A DNA stretch of 11,160 nt from Candidatus Altarchaeales archaeon (lineage in GTDB: Archaea; Altiarchaeota; Altiarchaeia; IMC4; QMZM01). This document shows positions 1 to 7,012 of this stretch, in pieces; positions within the stretch are counted from its first letter, which is position 1, and every line of letters begins with the position of its first letter. The position numbers and the translations under genes were made by a program. The stretch lies in the NCBI GenBank assembly GCA_003663115.1, contig QMZJ01000029.1, forward strand, positions 1-11,160, written 5' to 3'. The notes under the pieces were generated by a model, which ran no database searches, was not told the DNA's origin, and saw only the letters and a program-made list of their open reading frames with translations.

Positions 1-2
1 AG

Positions 3-176
3 TCTGCCAAGAACACATCTTTCTCTAAGCTAACATATCTACCCGAAACTCAAAAGGAAGGCTTCGGCTCTCTTCGAGAAGTTTTCAGGATACAATGCCT
101 ACATTGGGCTATCATAACTTATTTAAAGGCTGCCCAAAATCGTCAAAGAGCCGGCGATTTTTTGAACTCACTGTAG
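3..176 (+). CDS. 3' end of an unrecognised gene (5' truncated by window edge)
   Basis: Reading from base 3, a frame stays open for 57 codons to a TAG at 174-176, while the other two forward frames close by base 33. The peptide is mixed and protein-like, with no low complexity. It contains TYLPETQKEGFGSLREVFR and ends with an amphipathic, basic stretch (YLKAAQNRQRAGDFLNSL). The stop is 13 bases before the ATG of the Wzy_C-type gene, an operon-like spacing. By context it is probably another polysaccharide-locus protein, such as a glycosyltransferase C-terminus, but I do not recognise the family from this fragment and assign no function. The start lies upstream of the window. Main doubt: a 57-codon open frame can occur by chance. 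Confidence 0.5.
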   Translation, partial: SAKNTSFSKLTYLPETQKEGFGSLREVFRIQCLHWAIITYLKAAQNRQRAGDFLNSL

Positions 177-189
177 CTTTTTAGGAATC

Positions 190-1473
190 ATGGAACAACT
201 ATTATCTCTCAGAGGATTTTTCACCCTGTCCTTAGCTGGTCTGGGTGCCGCTTTAACCTTTAAAAAAGCTAAATATGGGATTATAATATTCATCATTTTA
301 CTCTTACTAAGAGCTCCCTTTTTAGCCTCATGGTTCCCACCTATATACTCAGTTCTGCATTTACCAAAAGTATTTGGTATCTTGACACTTATATCCTGGC
401 TTCTTCAGAAGAATAAATATCCTCTCCGACTCCCTATCCAATTTTGGCTAATGGTTTCATTTTTAGGAGTTATTTGCCTATCTCGATTTTTGGCTCATTC
501 TGAGGTCTTTGGCAATAAAGTAACTTCAGAATTTTTTAAAATGTGTGTTCTTTTTCTCTTAATTGTGAATGTGGTTAAAGATGAGAAGGATGTTAAGCAA
601 ATTATTTGGACCTTACTCGGTATTACTTTCGTCGTGACACTATATCATTACCACTATTATAAGACCAGTTGGCGATCTATCTTCGTTTTGCCAGTCTATA
701 GAGGCTTAGATCGTAATGAGTTTGCTGCTACTTTGGTGGCTATGATTCCCTTAGCCTATATTTTCTTTAAGAAAGAGGGACATATACTTAAAAGGGTTTT
801 CTCAGGTTTATGCTTTCTTTCATTTGTAGGGGGAGTAATTCTTACACGCTCTCGGGCAGGAGCATTAGCCTTGGGAGTGACCTTGTTCGTATCAATTTTA
901 CAAGATACTAAAAGGGTGAAAAGTGCTTTCTTCATTTTGATCTTAGGACTTATTATAGGATCTCGAATATCCGAAAGATACATTGATCGAATAAAGAGCA
1001 TCGTGCATTATAGGGAAGACACCTCGGCTATGATAAGGATAGCTACTAACCGAGCTGCTATAAATATGGTCAAGACCTATCCTATATTTGGAATAGGCGC
1101 TGGAAACTTTGGAAATTTGGTTTTAAATTATACTCCTGAAAGTCTAAAACAGTATGTTGAAACTGGTATAAATATTCATAATATTTTTCTACAAGTTGCA
1201 AGTGAAACAGGTCTCATCGGATTGTTAGTTTTCATCACCCTTATCATGAAATCCTTTATTGATGTCATAAGATTAAGGAAGTATAAGCTTGAACCAATAG
1301 GTTACATGGCCACAGGCTTAGGAATATCTCTTTTTGGATACTGTTTAGCTGGCCAGTTCATCCCTGGAGCTTATTACAAATATCAATATATCTTTTTTCC
1401 CCTAATTACTGCCATCTCACAGATAGCTCATGAAAAGTTAGCTAAGTATATGGACGCCCATTTATATCATTAA
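190..1473 (+). CDS. O-antigen ligase / polysaccharide polymerase, Wzy_C (WaaL-like) family membrane protein
   Basis: A 427-residue inner-membrane protein with about ten or more hydrophobic segments, for example around residues 31-40, 61-72, 83-98, 118-128, 138-152, 206-219, 246-257 and 342-354. Family signatures are present: an RNEFAATL segment near 175-182, SRAGALALG at 221-229 (the usual S/G-R-G/A-G stretch), NRAAINMVKTYPIFGIGAGNF ending at 307, and HN at 330-331 followed by FLQVASETGLIG. The His sits in the large periplasmic loop and corresponds to the conserved His of WaaL/Wzy enzymes. Members transfer or polymerise undecaprenyl-linked glycan at the periplasmic face. Sequence alone does not separate a ligase (to lipid A or protein) from an EPS polymerase; the capsule-like context slightly favours a polymerase. 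Length is normal. The ATG at 190 has a nearby AGGA at 183-186, with a short spacing of three bases. Confidence 0.9.
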   Translation: MEQLLSLRGFFTLSLAGLGAALTFKKAKYGIIIFIILLLLRAPFLASWFPPIYSVLHLPKVFGILTLISWLLQKNKYPLRLPIQFWLMVSFLGVICLSRFLAHSEVFGNKVTSEFFKMCVLFLLIVNVVKDEKDVKQIIWTLLGITFVVTLYHYHYYKTSWRSIFVLPVYRGLDRNEFAATLVAMIPLAYIFFKKEGHILKRVFSGLCFLSFVGGVILTRSRAGALALGVTLFVSILQDTKRVKSAFFILILGLIIGSRISERYIDRIKSIVHYREDTSAMIRIATNRAAINMVKTYPIFGIGAGNFGNLVLNYTPESLKQYVETGINIHNIFLQVASETGLIGLLVFITLIMKSFIDVIRLRKYKLEPIGYMATGLGISLFGYCLAGQFIPGAYYKYQYIFFPLITAISQIAHEKLAKYMDAHLYH

Positions 1474-1705
1474 GAGCCCATTTGTGTTAGAGACAGGGAA
1501 ATTCGTTATTCTCTAACCTGCCTTATAAGCTTTTACACAGAACTTTGTATGGGCCCTATTAGGAAACTATGTCAATAAAAAGTGGACAAAGACTGATTTG
1601 GTTGAGAATTAAGCTATTGTACTCCAAAGTCTTTTTGGAATTTAATAACCCGACGTCAAAGCATTTTCGGCCGAATACTTAAGTAAGAATGTTTGTCTTG
1701 TTCCT
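1474..1705. other. 232-base intergenic region with inverted repeats, no gene seen
   Basis: No convincing reading frame was found. It contains three things. First, a perfect 8-base inverted repeat (GTTAGAGA at 1486-1493, TCTCTAAC at 1510-1517) without a T-tract. Second, an outer, nearly perfect 9-base inverted repeat (AGAGCCCAT at 1473-1481, ATGGGCCCT at 1549-1557). Third, a sequence at 1570-1588 that resembles the end of an insertion sequence. This is the largest gap before the six-gene run, so the promoter of that run probably lies here, but I see no clear -35/-10 pair. Confidence 0.5.
1486..1517. repeat. 8-base perfect inverted repeat just after the Wzy_C-type gene
   Basis: GTTAGAGA and TCTCTAAC can pair across a 16-base loop, starting 13 bases after the stop codon. 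It is enclosed by a second, wider inverted pair at 1473-1481 and 1549-1557. No run of T follows the stem, so it is not a canonical intrinsic terminator. It could be a processing or stabilising hairpin, or a remnant of an insertion. Confidence 0.45.
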
Positions 1706-2809
1706 ATGAAAGGAATCATCTTGCAACTTACAGATAGTCTTCAGCTCGGTGGAGCAGAGCATTTGTTGATGGACTTAGTTGTTGGTCTAAAAGAGCATAA
1801 CTTTTATCCTATTGTCTGTTCCATAGATAACGGTCCTTTAGCTTTTGAGCTGGAAAATAGAGGAGTAGAAGTAATCGTCATATCTAAAAAGCGATCGAAA
1901 GATATCAGCCTAGTATGGAGATTGTGTCAACTTGTGCAAAAAAGGGATGTAGGACTTATTCACTCGCATTTCCCTGTTTCTGATATCTATGGATGGATAG
2001 TATCAAAAATCTGCCGTATACCTCAAGTTATCACTGTTCATGGAGATATATTTTCAGATAAGAACCTTTTTCTTTCTTTTGTATTCCGGGATACTAATCG
2101 GATAGTAACCGTTTCCCATGACCTGAAGAGGAAGCTTTTAGCTTTTTGTCCTCATGTCAATAATGTCCAAGTTGTCCACAATGGAATAAGAGTGGAAGAT
2201 GTCAGGAATCAGTTAATAGATAAGGTTTATGCTAAAAATAGAGTTAATTTAAAAGCCAATGATTTTACAATTGGAAGTATTGGAGGTTTGAGAAAAGTAA
2301 AGGGCTATGAATTCTTACTTGAAGCTATAGCGATAGCTCGAAAGGCCTTTCCAAATGTAAAACTGGTATTAGTAGGTAATGGGCCTCAAAGATCACTTTT
2401 ACAAGAAAAAGCCGAGAAGTTAGGCATCAGTGATATTGTAATCTTCGTAGGATGGAGAAAGGATATCCCCCAACTTCTTTCAGCCTTCGATCTTTATGTC
2501 TGTTCATCGCTTAAAGAGGGGGTTTCTATATCTCTTCTTGAAGCCATGGCTGCTTCTAAGCCGGTGATAGCTACAAATGTGGGAGGGAATCCTGAAGTAG
2601 TGGAGGATGGTAAAACAGGACTTTTAGTACCCCCTAAAGATCCTCAGAAGATAGCAGAAGCTGTGAGTAAATTATTAGATAATGAGAACAAGCAGTTAGA
2701 AATGGGAAGAGCTGGTCTAGAGCGAGTTAAAGAGAAATTTTCTATTTCCAAAACTGTGCGAGAGTATAAAGAAGTATACCTTGAGGTGCTCCATAAAGGA
2801 AGAAGTTGA
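1706..2809 (+). CDS. GT4-family glycosyltransferase (GT-B fold)
   Basis: A 367-residue cytoplasmic or membrane-peripheral retaining glycosyltransferase. The N-terminal acceptor half has the loop LGGAEHL at 14-20 and IHSHFP at 85-90, followed by TVHGD and TVSHDL. The linker has NGI at 159-161. The C-terminal donor half has GLRKVKG at 194-200 (Arg and Lys contact the nucleotide-sugar phosphates in GT4 enzymes), LVGNGP at 222-227 and VGW at 248-250. The E-x7-E signature is at E271/E279 in KEGVSISLLEAMA, followed by KPVIAT and GKTGLLV. Length is normal. Donor and acceptor cannot be read from sequence. ATG 1706 is the only usable start, because the frame closes at 1646 and no ATG, GTG or TTG lies between. 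No clear Shine-Dalgarno sequence precedes it. Its stop lies within three bases of the next gene's start, so the two are probably co-transcribed. Confidence 0.92.
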   Translation: MKGIILQLTDSLQLGGAEHLLMDLVVGLKEHNFYPIVCSIDNGPLAFELENRGVEVIVISKKRSKDISLVWRLCQLVQKRDVGLIHSHFPVSDIYGWIVSKICRIPQVITVHGDIFSDKNLFLSFVFRDTNRIVTVSHDLKRKLLAFCPHVNNVQVVHNGIRVEDVRNQLIDKVYAKNRVNLKANDFTIGSIGGLRKVKGYEFLLEAIAIARKAFPNVKLVLVGNGPQRSLLQEKAEKLGISDIVIFVGWRKDIPQLLSAFDLYVCSSLKEGVSISLLEAMAASKPVIATNVGGNPEVVEDGKTGLLVPPKDPQKIAEAVSKLLDNENKQLEMGRAGLERVKEKFSISKTVREYKEVYLEVLHKGRS

Positions 2810-2811
2810 AA

Positions 2812-3654
2812 ATGTTTCTGACAGGTAACGTGAAAGGATGTTTTGTAAAGGGATATAGGAAAGCATGTATAGGATATAACAAACTTTTTAAACACTTGAA
2901 GGTTATTCCTGTATCAAAGTTTCACAATTTAGACCCTGAGGAATATTGTTGGAGGTATGCTGAATGGGAAATGGAGAAGGCGAGGGAGTTTGATATGAAA
3001 TTTGCTCCCTATTTAGATATTAAGGGTAAGATAGTACTAGACTTAGGTTGTGGATTTGGAGGGCAAAGTATCTACATGGCACTGAATGGAGCTAAGAAGG
3101 TCTATGGTGTGGATGTTGATCCTCGCAGAGTAGAATTTTCAAGGAAATTGGCCGAGAAGTATAGGATCTCTGATAGAGTAACTTTTTTACTTTCAACTGA
3201 TAAAACACTCCCGCTTCAAGATGAGATTCTTGATATTATTATCATGAACGATGTATTCGAGCATTTAATATACCCTAAAGAAATATTGGAAGAATGCCAC
3301 AGGGTTTTAAAGAGAAACTCTCAAGTGTTTATTAGTTTCGGGCCTCCATGGTATCATCCCTATGGATCCCATCTAAAAAGTATTTTCCCAGGTCCATGGA
3401 GTCATCTCCTTTTTCCTGAAAAGGTTATAGTAGGAATTAGGAACGATATAAAAAGGGATGGCGCTGGGGATAAATATGAAGATATTGGCTTAGCCAAGAT
3501 GAGCGTAAGGAAATTTCGAAGGTTAATTTATCAGTCAAAGTTTAAGGTCGCTTACTTTGACATACATATGGTAAAAGATATATATCCACTGAAGCATGTT
3601 CCAATAATAAAAGAGCTTTTTTGTAACGAAGTAAGATGCATCTTAGAGAAATAG
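2812..3654 (+). CDS. class I SAM-dependent methyltransferase
   Basis: With the ATG at 2812 the protein has 280 residues. Motif I is VLDLGCGFGG at 75-84 (SAM-binding glycine loop), motif II is the acidic GVDVD at 99-103, and the motif IV region is NDVFEHL at 146-152, all typical of Methyltransf_11/25-type enzymes. After the core comes FGPPWYHPYGSH at about 176-187, then a basic C-terminal extension to residue 280. This extension may bind the acceptor, and the protein has no membrane segment. In this setting it probably methylates a sugar hydroxyl or a lipid-linked glycan; the substrate is inferred from neighbours only. I chose ATG 2812 because it lies a normal distance from AAGGAAGAAG at 2796-2805. 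A TTG at 2806 in the same frame would add two residues. The gene starts two bases after the upstream glycosyltransferase stop, which suggests translational coupling. Confidence 0.88.
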   Translation: MFLTGNVKGCFVKGYRKACIGYNKLFKHLKVIPVSKFHNLDPEEYCWRYAEWEMEKAREFDMKFAPYLDIKGKIVLDLGCGFGGQSIYMALNGAKKVYGVDVDPRRVEFSRKLAEKYRISDRVTFLLSTDKTLPLQDEILDIIIMNDVFEHLIYPKEILEECHRVLKRNSQVFISFGPPWYHPYGSHLKSIFPGPWSHLLFPEKVIVGIRNDIKRDGAGDKYEDIGLAKMSVRKFRRLIYQSKFKVAYFDIHMVKDIYPLKHVPIIKELFCNEVRCILEK

Positions 3655-3660
3655 GGAGGT
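3654..3660 (+). promoter_or_regulatory. strong ribosome binding site for the CapK-like gene
   Basis: GGGAGGT overlaps the methyltransferase stop codon and sits four bases before the ATG at 3665. It is the best Shine-Dalgarno match in the window and fixes the start of the CapK-like gene. Confidence 0.7.
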
Positions 3661-3664
3661 TTCA

Positions 3665-5029
3665 ATGTACTCGAAAATCTACCAATGGGTTTTATTCCCG
3701 CTATACGAAAGTCTAATAATGGGAAGGAAGACATTGCAGTATCTTAGGTTACTGCAGGAAAGTCAGTGGCTATCTGAAGAAAGGATCAGGGATCTGCAAT
3801 GGAGGGAATTAAAGAGATTGTTGAAGCATGCCTATCGAAATGTGCCCTACTACCGGGACATCTTTCGAAGTTTGGGAGTCACCCCAGACGATATCCGGAC
3901 CCCTGAGGATTTCAGAGAGATCCCTATTATTGATAAACAGGTCATAAGAGAAAATTATAGAAGTCTTATAGCTGAGAACTATATGGGGAGAACCCTTACC
4001 AAATCCACTGGGGGGACAACTGGGATACCTCTTCAATTGGAATTTACCCGAGACAGTTATGAGTGGAGAAGGGCTGTAATGATGCGACACTATGGATGGG
4101 GAGGTTACGAAGAGGGAAAGAAAGTGGCATACCTTTGGAGTGTGCCCGTGGGAAGATATTCCCTTTTCAGCAAGCTGAAAGATGATTTATATCACAAGAT
4201 TTTGAGGCAGAAGTACTTCAATGTCTTCGATCTGACACCTGAGAATATGGAGAGGTACTACCACAGGATGCGGGAGTTCAAGCCTGAACATATTGTTGCT
4301 TATGCGTTACAGATGTATTACTTTGCAAGGTATATAGATGAAAACAACCTGGAACCGTTTCCCCTTAAGTCCATCATATTAGGTGCCGAGGCTGTGACCA
4401 AATATCAGAAGGATTTCATAAGCTTTGTCTTCAACTGCCCTGTGTTCGAAACCTACGGCTGCCGGGAATTTATGCTCATAGCATCCGAGTGCGAAGAGCA
4501 TCGTGGGATGCATATCAGTGCAGAGAACCTTTACGTAGAGGTAGTCAAGGATGGCAGGCCGGCAGAACCAGGGGAGATAGGGGAGGTAGTGATAACTGAT
4601 CTTCATAATTACGGTATGCCTTTCATCAGATACAAAAATGGTGATTTGGCCGTGTTATCCAAGGAGAAATGTCCCTGCGGCAGAGGACTTCCACTTATAG
4701 AAAGGGTGGAAGGGAGGCTGTTAGATGTTATAAGGACTCCGGATGGTAAGATATTGACAGGTGTCTTTTTCCCTCATCTTATGAAGGAGTTTAAAGAGGT
4801 CGATAGATTTCAAGTGATCCAAGAATCTATTGATAGTCTGGTCGTTAAAATTATCCCTAATCCGAGATATCCTAATGTGCCAATAGATTTGATAAAGAAG
4901 GAGATAAAAAAGGTAATAGGCACAAAGATGAACTTAGAAATTCAACTGGTAGATGATATTCCACTATCACCTTCCGGGAAGTTCAGGGTAACCATCTCAA
5001 AGATCACCGATGGAAACTTTACCTTATGA
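3665..5029 (+). CDS. CapK/PaaK-like adenylate-forming enzyme (phenylacetate-CoA ligase family)
   Basis: A 454-residue member of the ANL superfamily, subgroup PaaK/CapK. Motifs in order: phosphate loop STGGTTG at 114-120; LGAEA at 239-243; YGCRE at 264-268, the usual YG-x-x-E adenine/Mg region; a GD at 326-327 before the small Cys motif CPCG at 336-339; RVEGR at 347-351; and the C-terminal SPSGKFR at 435-441, whose Lys439 is the likely catalytic lysine for adenylation. Relatives activate a carboxylic acid with ATP to an acyl-AMP and pass it to CoA or another acceptor. CapK-type homologues recur in capsule loci, often without a defined substrate. The N-terminal NVPYYRDIFR is typical of the capsule-linked branch. 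All key residues appear intact, so activity is likely. It follows the methyltransferase by 10 bases and overlaps the ThiF-like gene by 20 bases, which argues for joint function. The acid substrate is unknown. Confidence 0.88.
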   Translation: MYSKIYQWVLFPLYESLIMGRKTLQYLRLLQESQWLSEERIRDLQWRELKRLLKHAYRNVPYYRDIFRSLGVTPDDIRTPEDFREIPIIDKQVIRENYRSLIAENYMGRTLTKSTGGTTGIPLQLEFTRDSYEWRRAVMMRHYGWGGYEEGKKVAYLWSVPVGRYSLFSKLKDDLYHKILRQKYFNVFDLTPENMERYYHRMREFKPEHIVAYALQMYYFARYIDENNLEPFPLKSIILGAEAVTKYQKDFISFVFNCPVFETYGCREFMLIASECEEHRGMHISAENLYVEVVKDGRPAEPGEIGEVVITDLHNYGMPFIRYKNGDLAVLSKEKCPCGRGLPLIERVEGRLLDVIRTPDGKILTGVFFPHLMKEFKEVDRFQVIQESIDSLVVKIIPNPRYPNVPIDLIKKEIKKVIGTKMNLEIQLVDDIPLSPSGKFRVTISKITDGNFTL

Positions 5030-5864
5030 AGCTTTCGTTTCTGAATTGTTAAGTAGATCGAGGCTTTTCCTGAGCCAAGAGGAGCTACAGATAATATCGG
5101 ACAAGACCATAGCTCAGGCAGGCTTCGGAGGTGTGGGAGCCTTAGTTATAGAACTATTGGCAAGGTGGGGTATAAAGAGGTTCCGTCTGTTGGATATGGA
5201 TAGATACGAGGTATCAAATATGAATAGACAGATATATGCAACATTGGAGACCCTTGGAAGATACAAAGCAGAGATAGCAGCAGAAAGGATAAAACAGATA
5301 AACCCTTTCGCCGAAATAGAAATGGTATGCTGTGGAAAACTGAACCATGGAAATGTGAGGGAACTTATACAAAGTGCTGATATTGTCATTAGGGAAGCGG
5401 ATTTGCCGACAGCAAATCTGCTGTTACATTATTATGCTAAGAAGTTCAGGATTCCACTTATAGAAGGACATTGTCATAAAGTAACCGGAGGGGTGGTGAG
5501 TGTCTTCGATTATAGGTCCCCAAAGCAGAGAAGCATCGACGAACCAACGAGGATAAAGTTCGTTAACAACTTGCTGTATAGGTACCTTAAGGTCTCAAGG
5601 AACGAGATTGGAACCATCCCGGAAGATAGATTTGCCGATATTGACAGAGAATTTAAACCGGCCGGAACTTTGAACTTTGTCACTAACCTGTTAGCGTGCT
5701 TAGTAGTCTCGGAGACAATAAAGTTGATTTTGAATGAAGGAAAAAGGGTGGTCTACCCGAAGCAGATCTATATCGATACCTTCCGGCTAAAGTTAAAGAT
5801 AAAGTCCGCTTATAATTTTGAGCGATTCTGGGGTTATATAAAAAGGGAATGGCTTAGGAAGTAA
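5010..5864 (+). CDS. ThiF/MoeB-like E1 adenylyltransferase without the zinc Cys pairs
   Basis: A 284-residue E1-like enzyme. The N-terminal lead-in SRSRLFLSQEEL resembles MoeB and TcdA. The nucleotide loop AGFGGVG is at 37-43, then LLDMDRYEVSNMNRQ around 60-74 (Asp62, Asp64, Asn72-Arg73-Gln74), Lys86 in GRYK, INP at 97-99, and Asp131 at the usual catalytic/Mg position. In the MoeB pattern (D-N-x-x-T-R) the position five residues after that Asp is Arg or Lys; here it is Asn136. The two CxxC zinc pairs of MoeB/ThiF are absent. Cysteines occur only at 107, 108, 155 and 230. Relatives adenylate the C-terminus of a ubiquitin-like protein or peptide, or a small carboxylate (TcdA on t6A). No ubiquitin-like gene is in the window. 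It overlaps the CapK-like gene by 20 bases and CapA follows 3 bases later. ATG 5010 gives a full-length Rossmann lead-in, although its Shine-Dalgarno is weak; coupling to upstream translation is likely. Confidence 0.85.
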   Translation: METLPYEAFVSELLSRSRLFLSQEELQIISDKTIAQAGFGGVGALVIELLARWGIKRFRLLDMDRYEVSNMNRQIYATLETLGRYKAEIAAERIKQINPFAEIEMVCCGKLNHGNVRELIQSADIVIREADLPTANLLLHYYAKKFRIPLIEGHCHKVTGGVVSVFDYRSPKQRSIDEPTRIKFVNNLLYRYLKVSRNEIGTIPEDRFADIDREFKPAGTLNFVTNLLACLVVSETIKLILNEGKRVVYPKQIYIDTFRLKLKIKSAYNFERFWGYIKREWLRK

Positions 5865-5867
5865 ATC

Positions 5868-7010
5868 ATGCTCCTTAATGCAGTAGGTGACATAGTCCTA
5901 TCAAGGAAAGTGGGTGAGATATTAGTTCAAAAGGGATGGAAATTCCCTTTCGAACATATAGCACAGACCTTGAAACAGGCGGATATAATAATAGGCTGTC
6001 TGGAAGGTCCCCTATCGTCCCGAGGAAGACCGAATCCTTCAAAGCCTCAAGGTAGCCCTCACTTCAGGATAGATCCTCGTGCGATAGGAGGCTTAAAATA
6101 TGCAGGCTTTAATGTCCTCGTCCTCGCCAACAACCACATCTTGGATTATGGGGAAGTTGCTCTCTTGGACACTTTGGAGCTTTTAGAGCAGGAGGGAATA
6201 ATGTATGTAGGGGCAGGGCGGAATGAGGCCGAGGCCAGAAGACCTATTATAGTTGAATCTCAGGGTCTTAAGGTAGCCCTTTTGGCTTATACTTATACCT
6301 ACCCCGCTACATCCAAAAGGCCAGGTGCAGCATTGATCAGGGAAAAGAACATTAAGGCAGATATCCATAAGGCCAAAGCTTTAGCGGACACGGTAGTCGT
6401 TTCACTACACCATGGCATAGAATACAGCGATTATCCGCTTCCAGCTCATATCTCTTTAGCACATAAGATAGTAGATTGGGGTGCCCATCTTGTCCTCGGA
6501 CATCACCCTCATGTGCTCCAGGGCATTGAACACTATAAAGATGGGGTAATAGCCTATAGCCTGGGAAACTTTGTGATTGACCTGAGCGATCCAGAGGTGA
6601 GAAAGAGGGCAATGAGCGACTGCCTTTTGGCTAAGACAGGGAAGATTTCCTTTGACCCTGAAAGGGACACCCGTCCTATGGAGAGTATAATCTTACAATG
6701 TCGTCTGGACAAGGGAGGGGTGAGCGATGTAAGGCTGATCCCTATCTACATCAACCAGGATTTTCAGCCTGTAGTCTTGGATGATAGGAAAGGGCAAGAT
6801 ATCTTGAGCAGAGTTGAAATATTATCTCTAAACCTTAAAAACGAAAACCTTCCTATCTGGCGGATGTTGAGCGATGCTTATAGTCAGGAATATATGAGCG
6901 CTGCGATAGGTAAAGGGCTGCTGTGGAACCTAAGGAGGTTGCATAAGCTCCGTAGGTCACATCTATCTCTCATCCGAAGTTACCTGTCCAGTAAACTTCT
7001 AAGAATGTAG
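5868..7010 (+). CDS. CapA-family protein (PGA_cap, metallophosphatase fold)
   Basis: A 380-residue protein of the CapA/PgsA family (calcineurin-like fold). Metal-site motifs in order: VGD with Asp8 at the very start, CLEGPL at 44-49 (usual NLE), LANNHILDYG at 86-95 (Asn88, Asn89, His90), HHGIEY at 181-186 (family often WG-x-EY), GHHPHVLQG at 211-219 and YSLGNF at 230-235. The metal ligands look complete. Family members are needed for poly-gamma-glutamate capsule export or assembly and are common in EPS loci, but their chemistry is poorly defined. Unlike Bacillus PgsA/CapA, no N-terminal membrane anchor or signal peptide is visible: the fold begins at residue 1, implying a cytoplasmic location. 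The last 30 residues form a basic stretch (LRRLHKLRRSHLSLIR) that could touch a membrane or a partner. A GGAAG ribosome site lies in the end of the ThiF-like gene. Confidence 0.87.
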   Translation: MLLNAVGDIVLSRKVGEILVQKGWKFPFEHIAQTLKQADIIIGCLEGPLSSRGRPNPSKPQGSPHFRIDPRAIGGLKYAGFNVLVLANNHILDYGEVALLDTLELLEQEGIMYVGAGRNEAEARRPIIVESQGLKVALLAYTYTYPATSKRPGAALIREKNIKADIHKAKALADTVVVSLHHGIEYSDYPLPAHISLAHKIVDWGAHLVLGHHPHVLQGIEHYKDGVIAYSLGNFVIDLSDPEVRKRAMSDCLLAKTGKISFDPERDTRPMESIILQCRLDKGGVSDVRLIPIYINQDFQPVVLDDRKGQDILSRVEILSLNLKNENLPIWRMLSDAYSQEYMSAAIGKGLLWNLRRLHKLRRSHLSLIRSYLSSKLLRM

Positions 7011-7012
7011 GG

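Noticed and set aside
1588..1634. Inverted repeat AAAGACT / AGTCTTT as a terminator
   Set aside because: The loop is 33 bases and the stem only 7 AT-rich pairs, so it is not stable enough.
2806..2811. TTG at 2806 as the methyltransferase start
   Set aside because: The ATG two codons later has better spacing to the ribosome site; the difference is only two residues and remains open.
6352..6612. 86-codon open frame on the - strand
   Set aside because: It is antisense to the CapA metal-site motifs, which are well conserved on the + strand.
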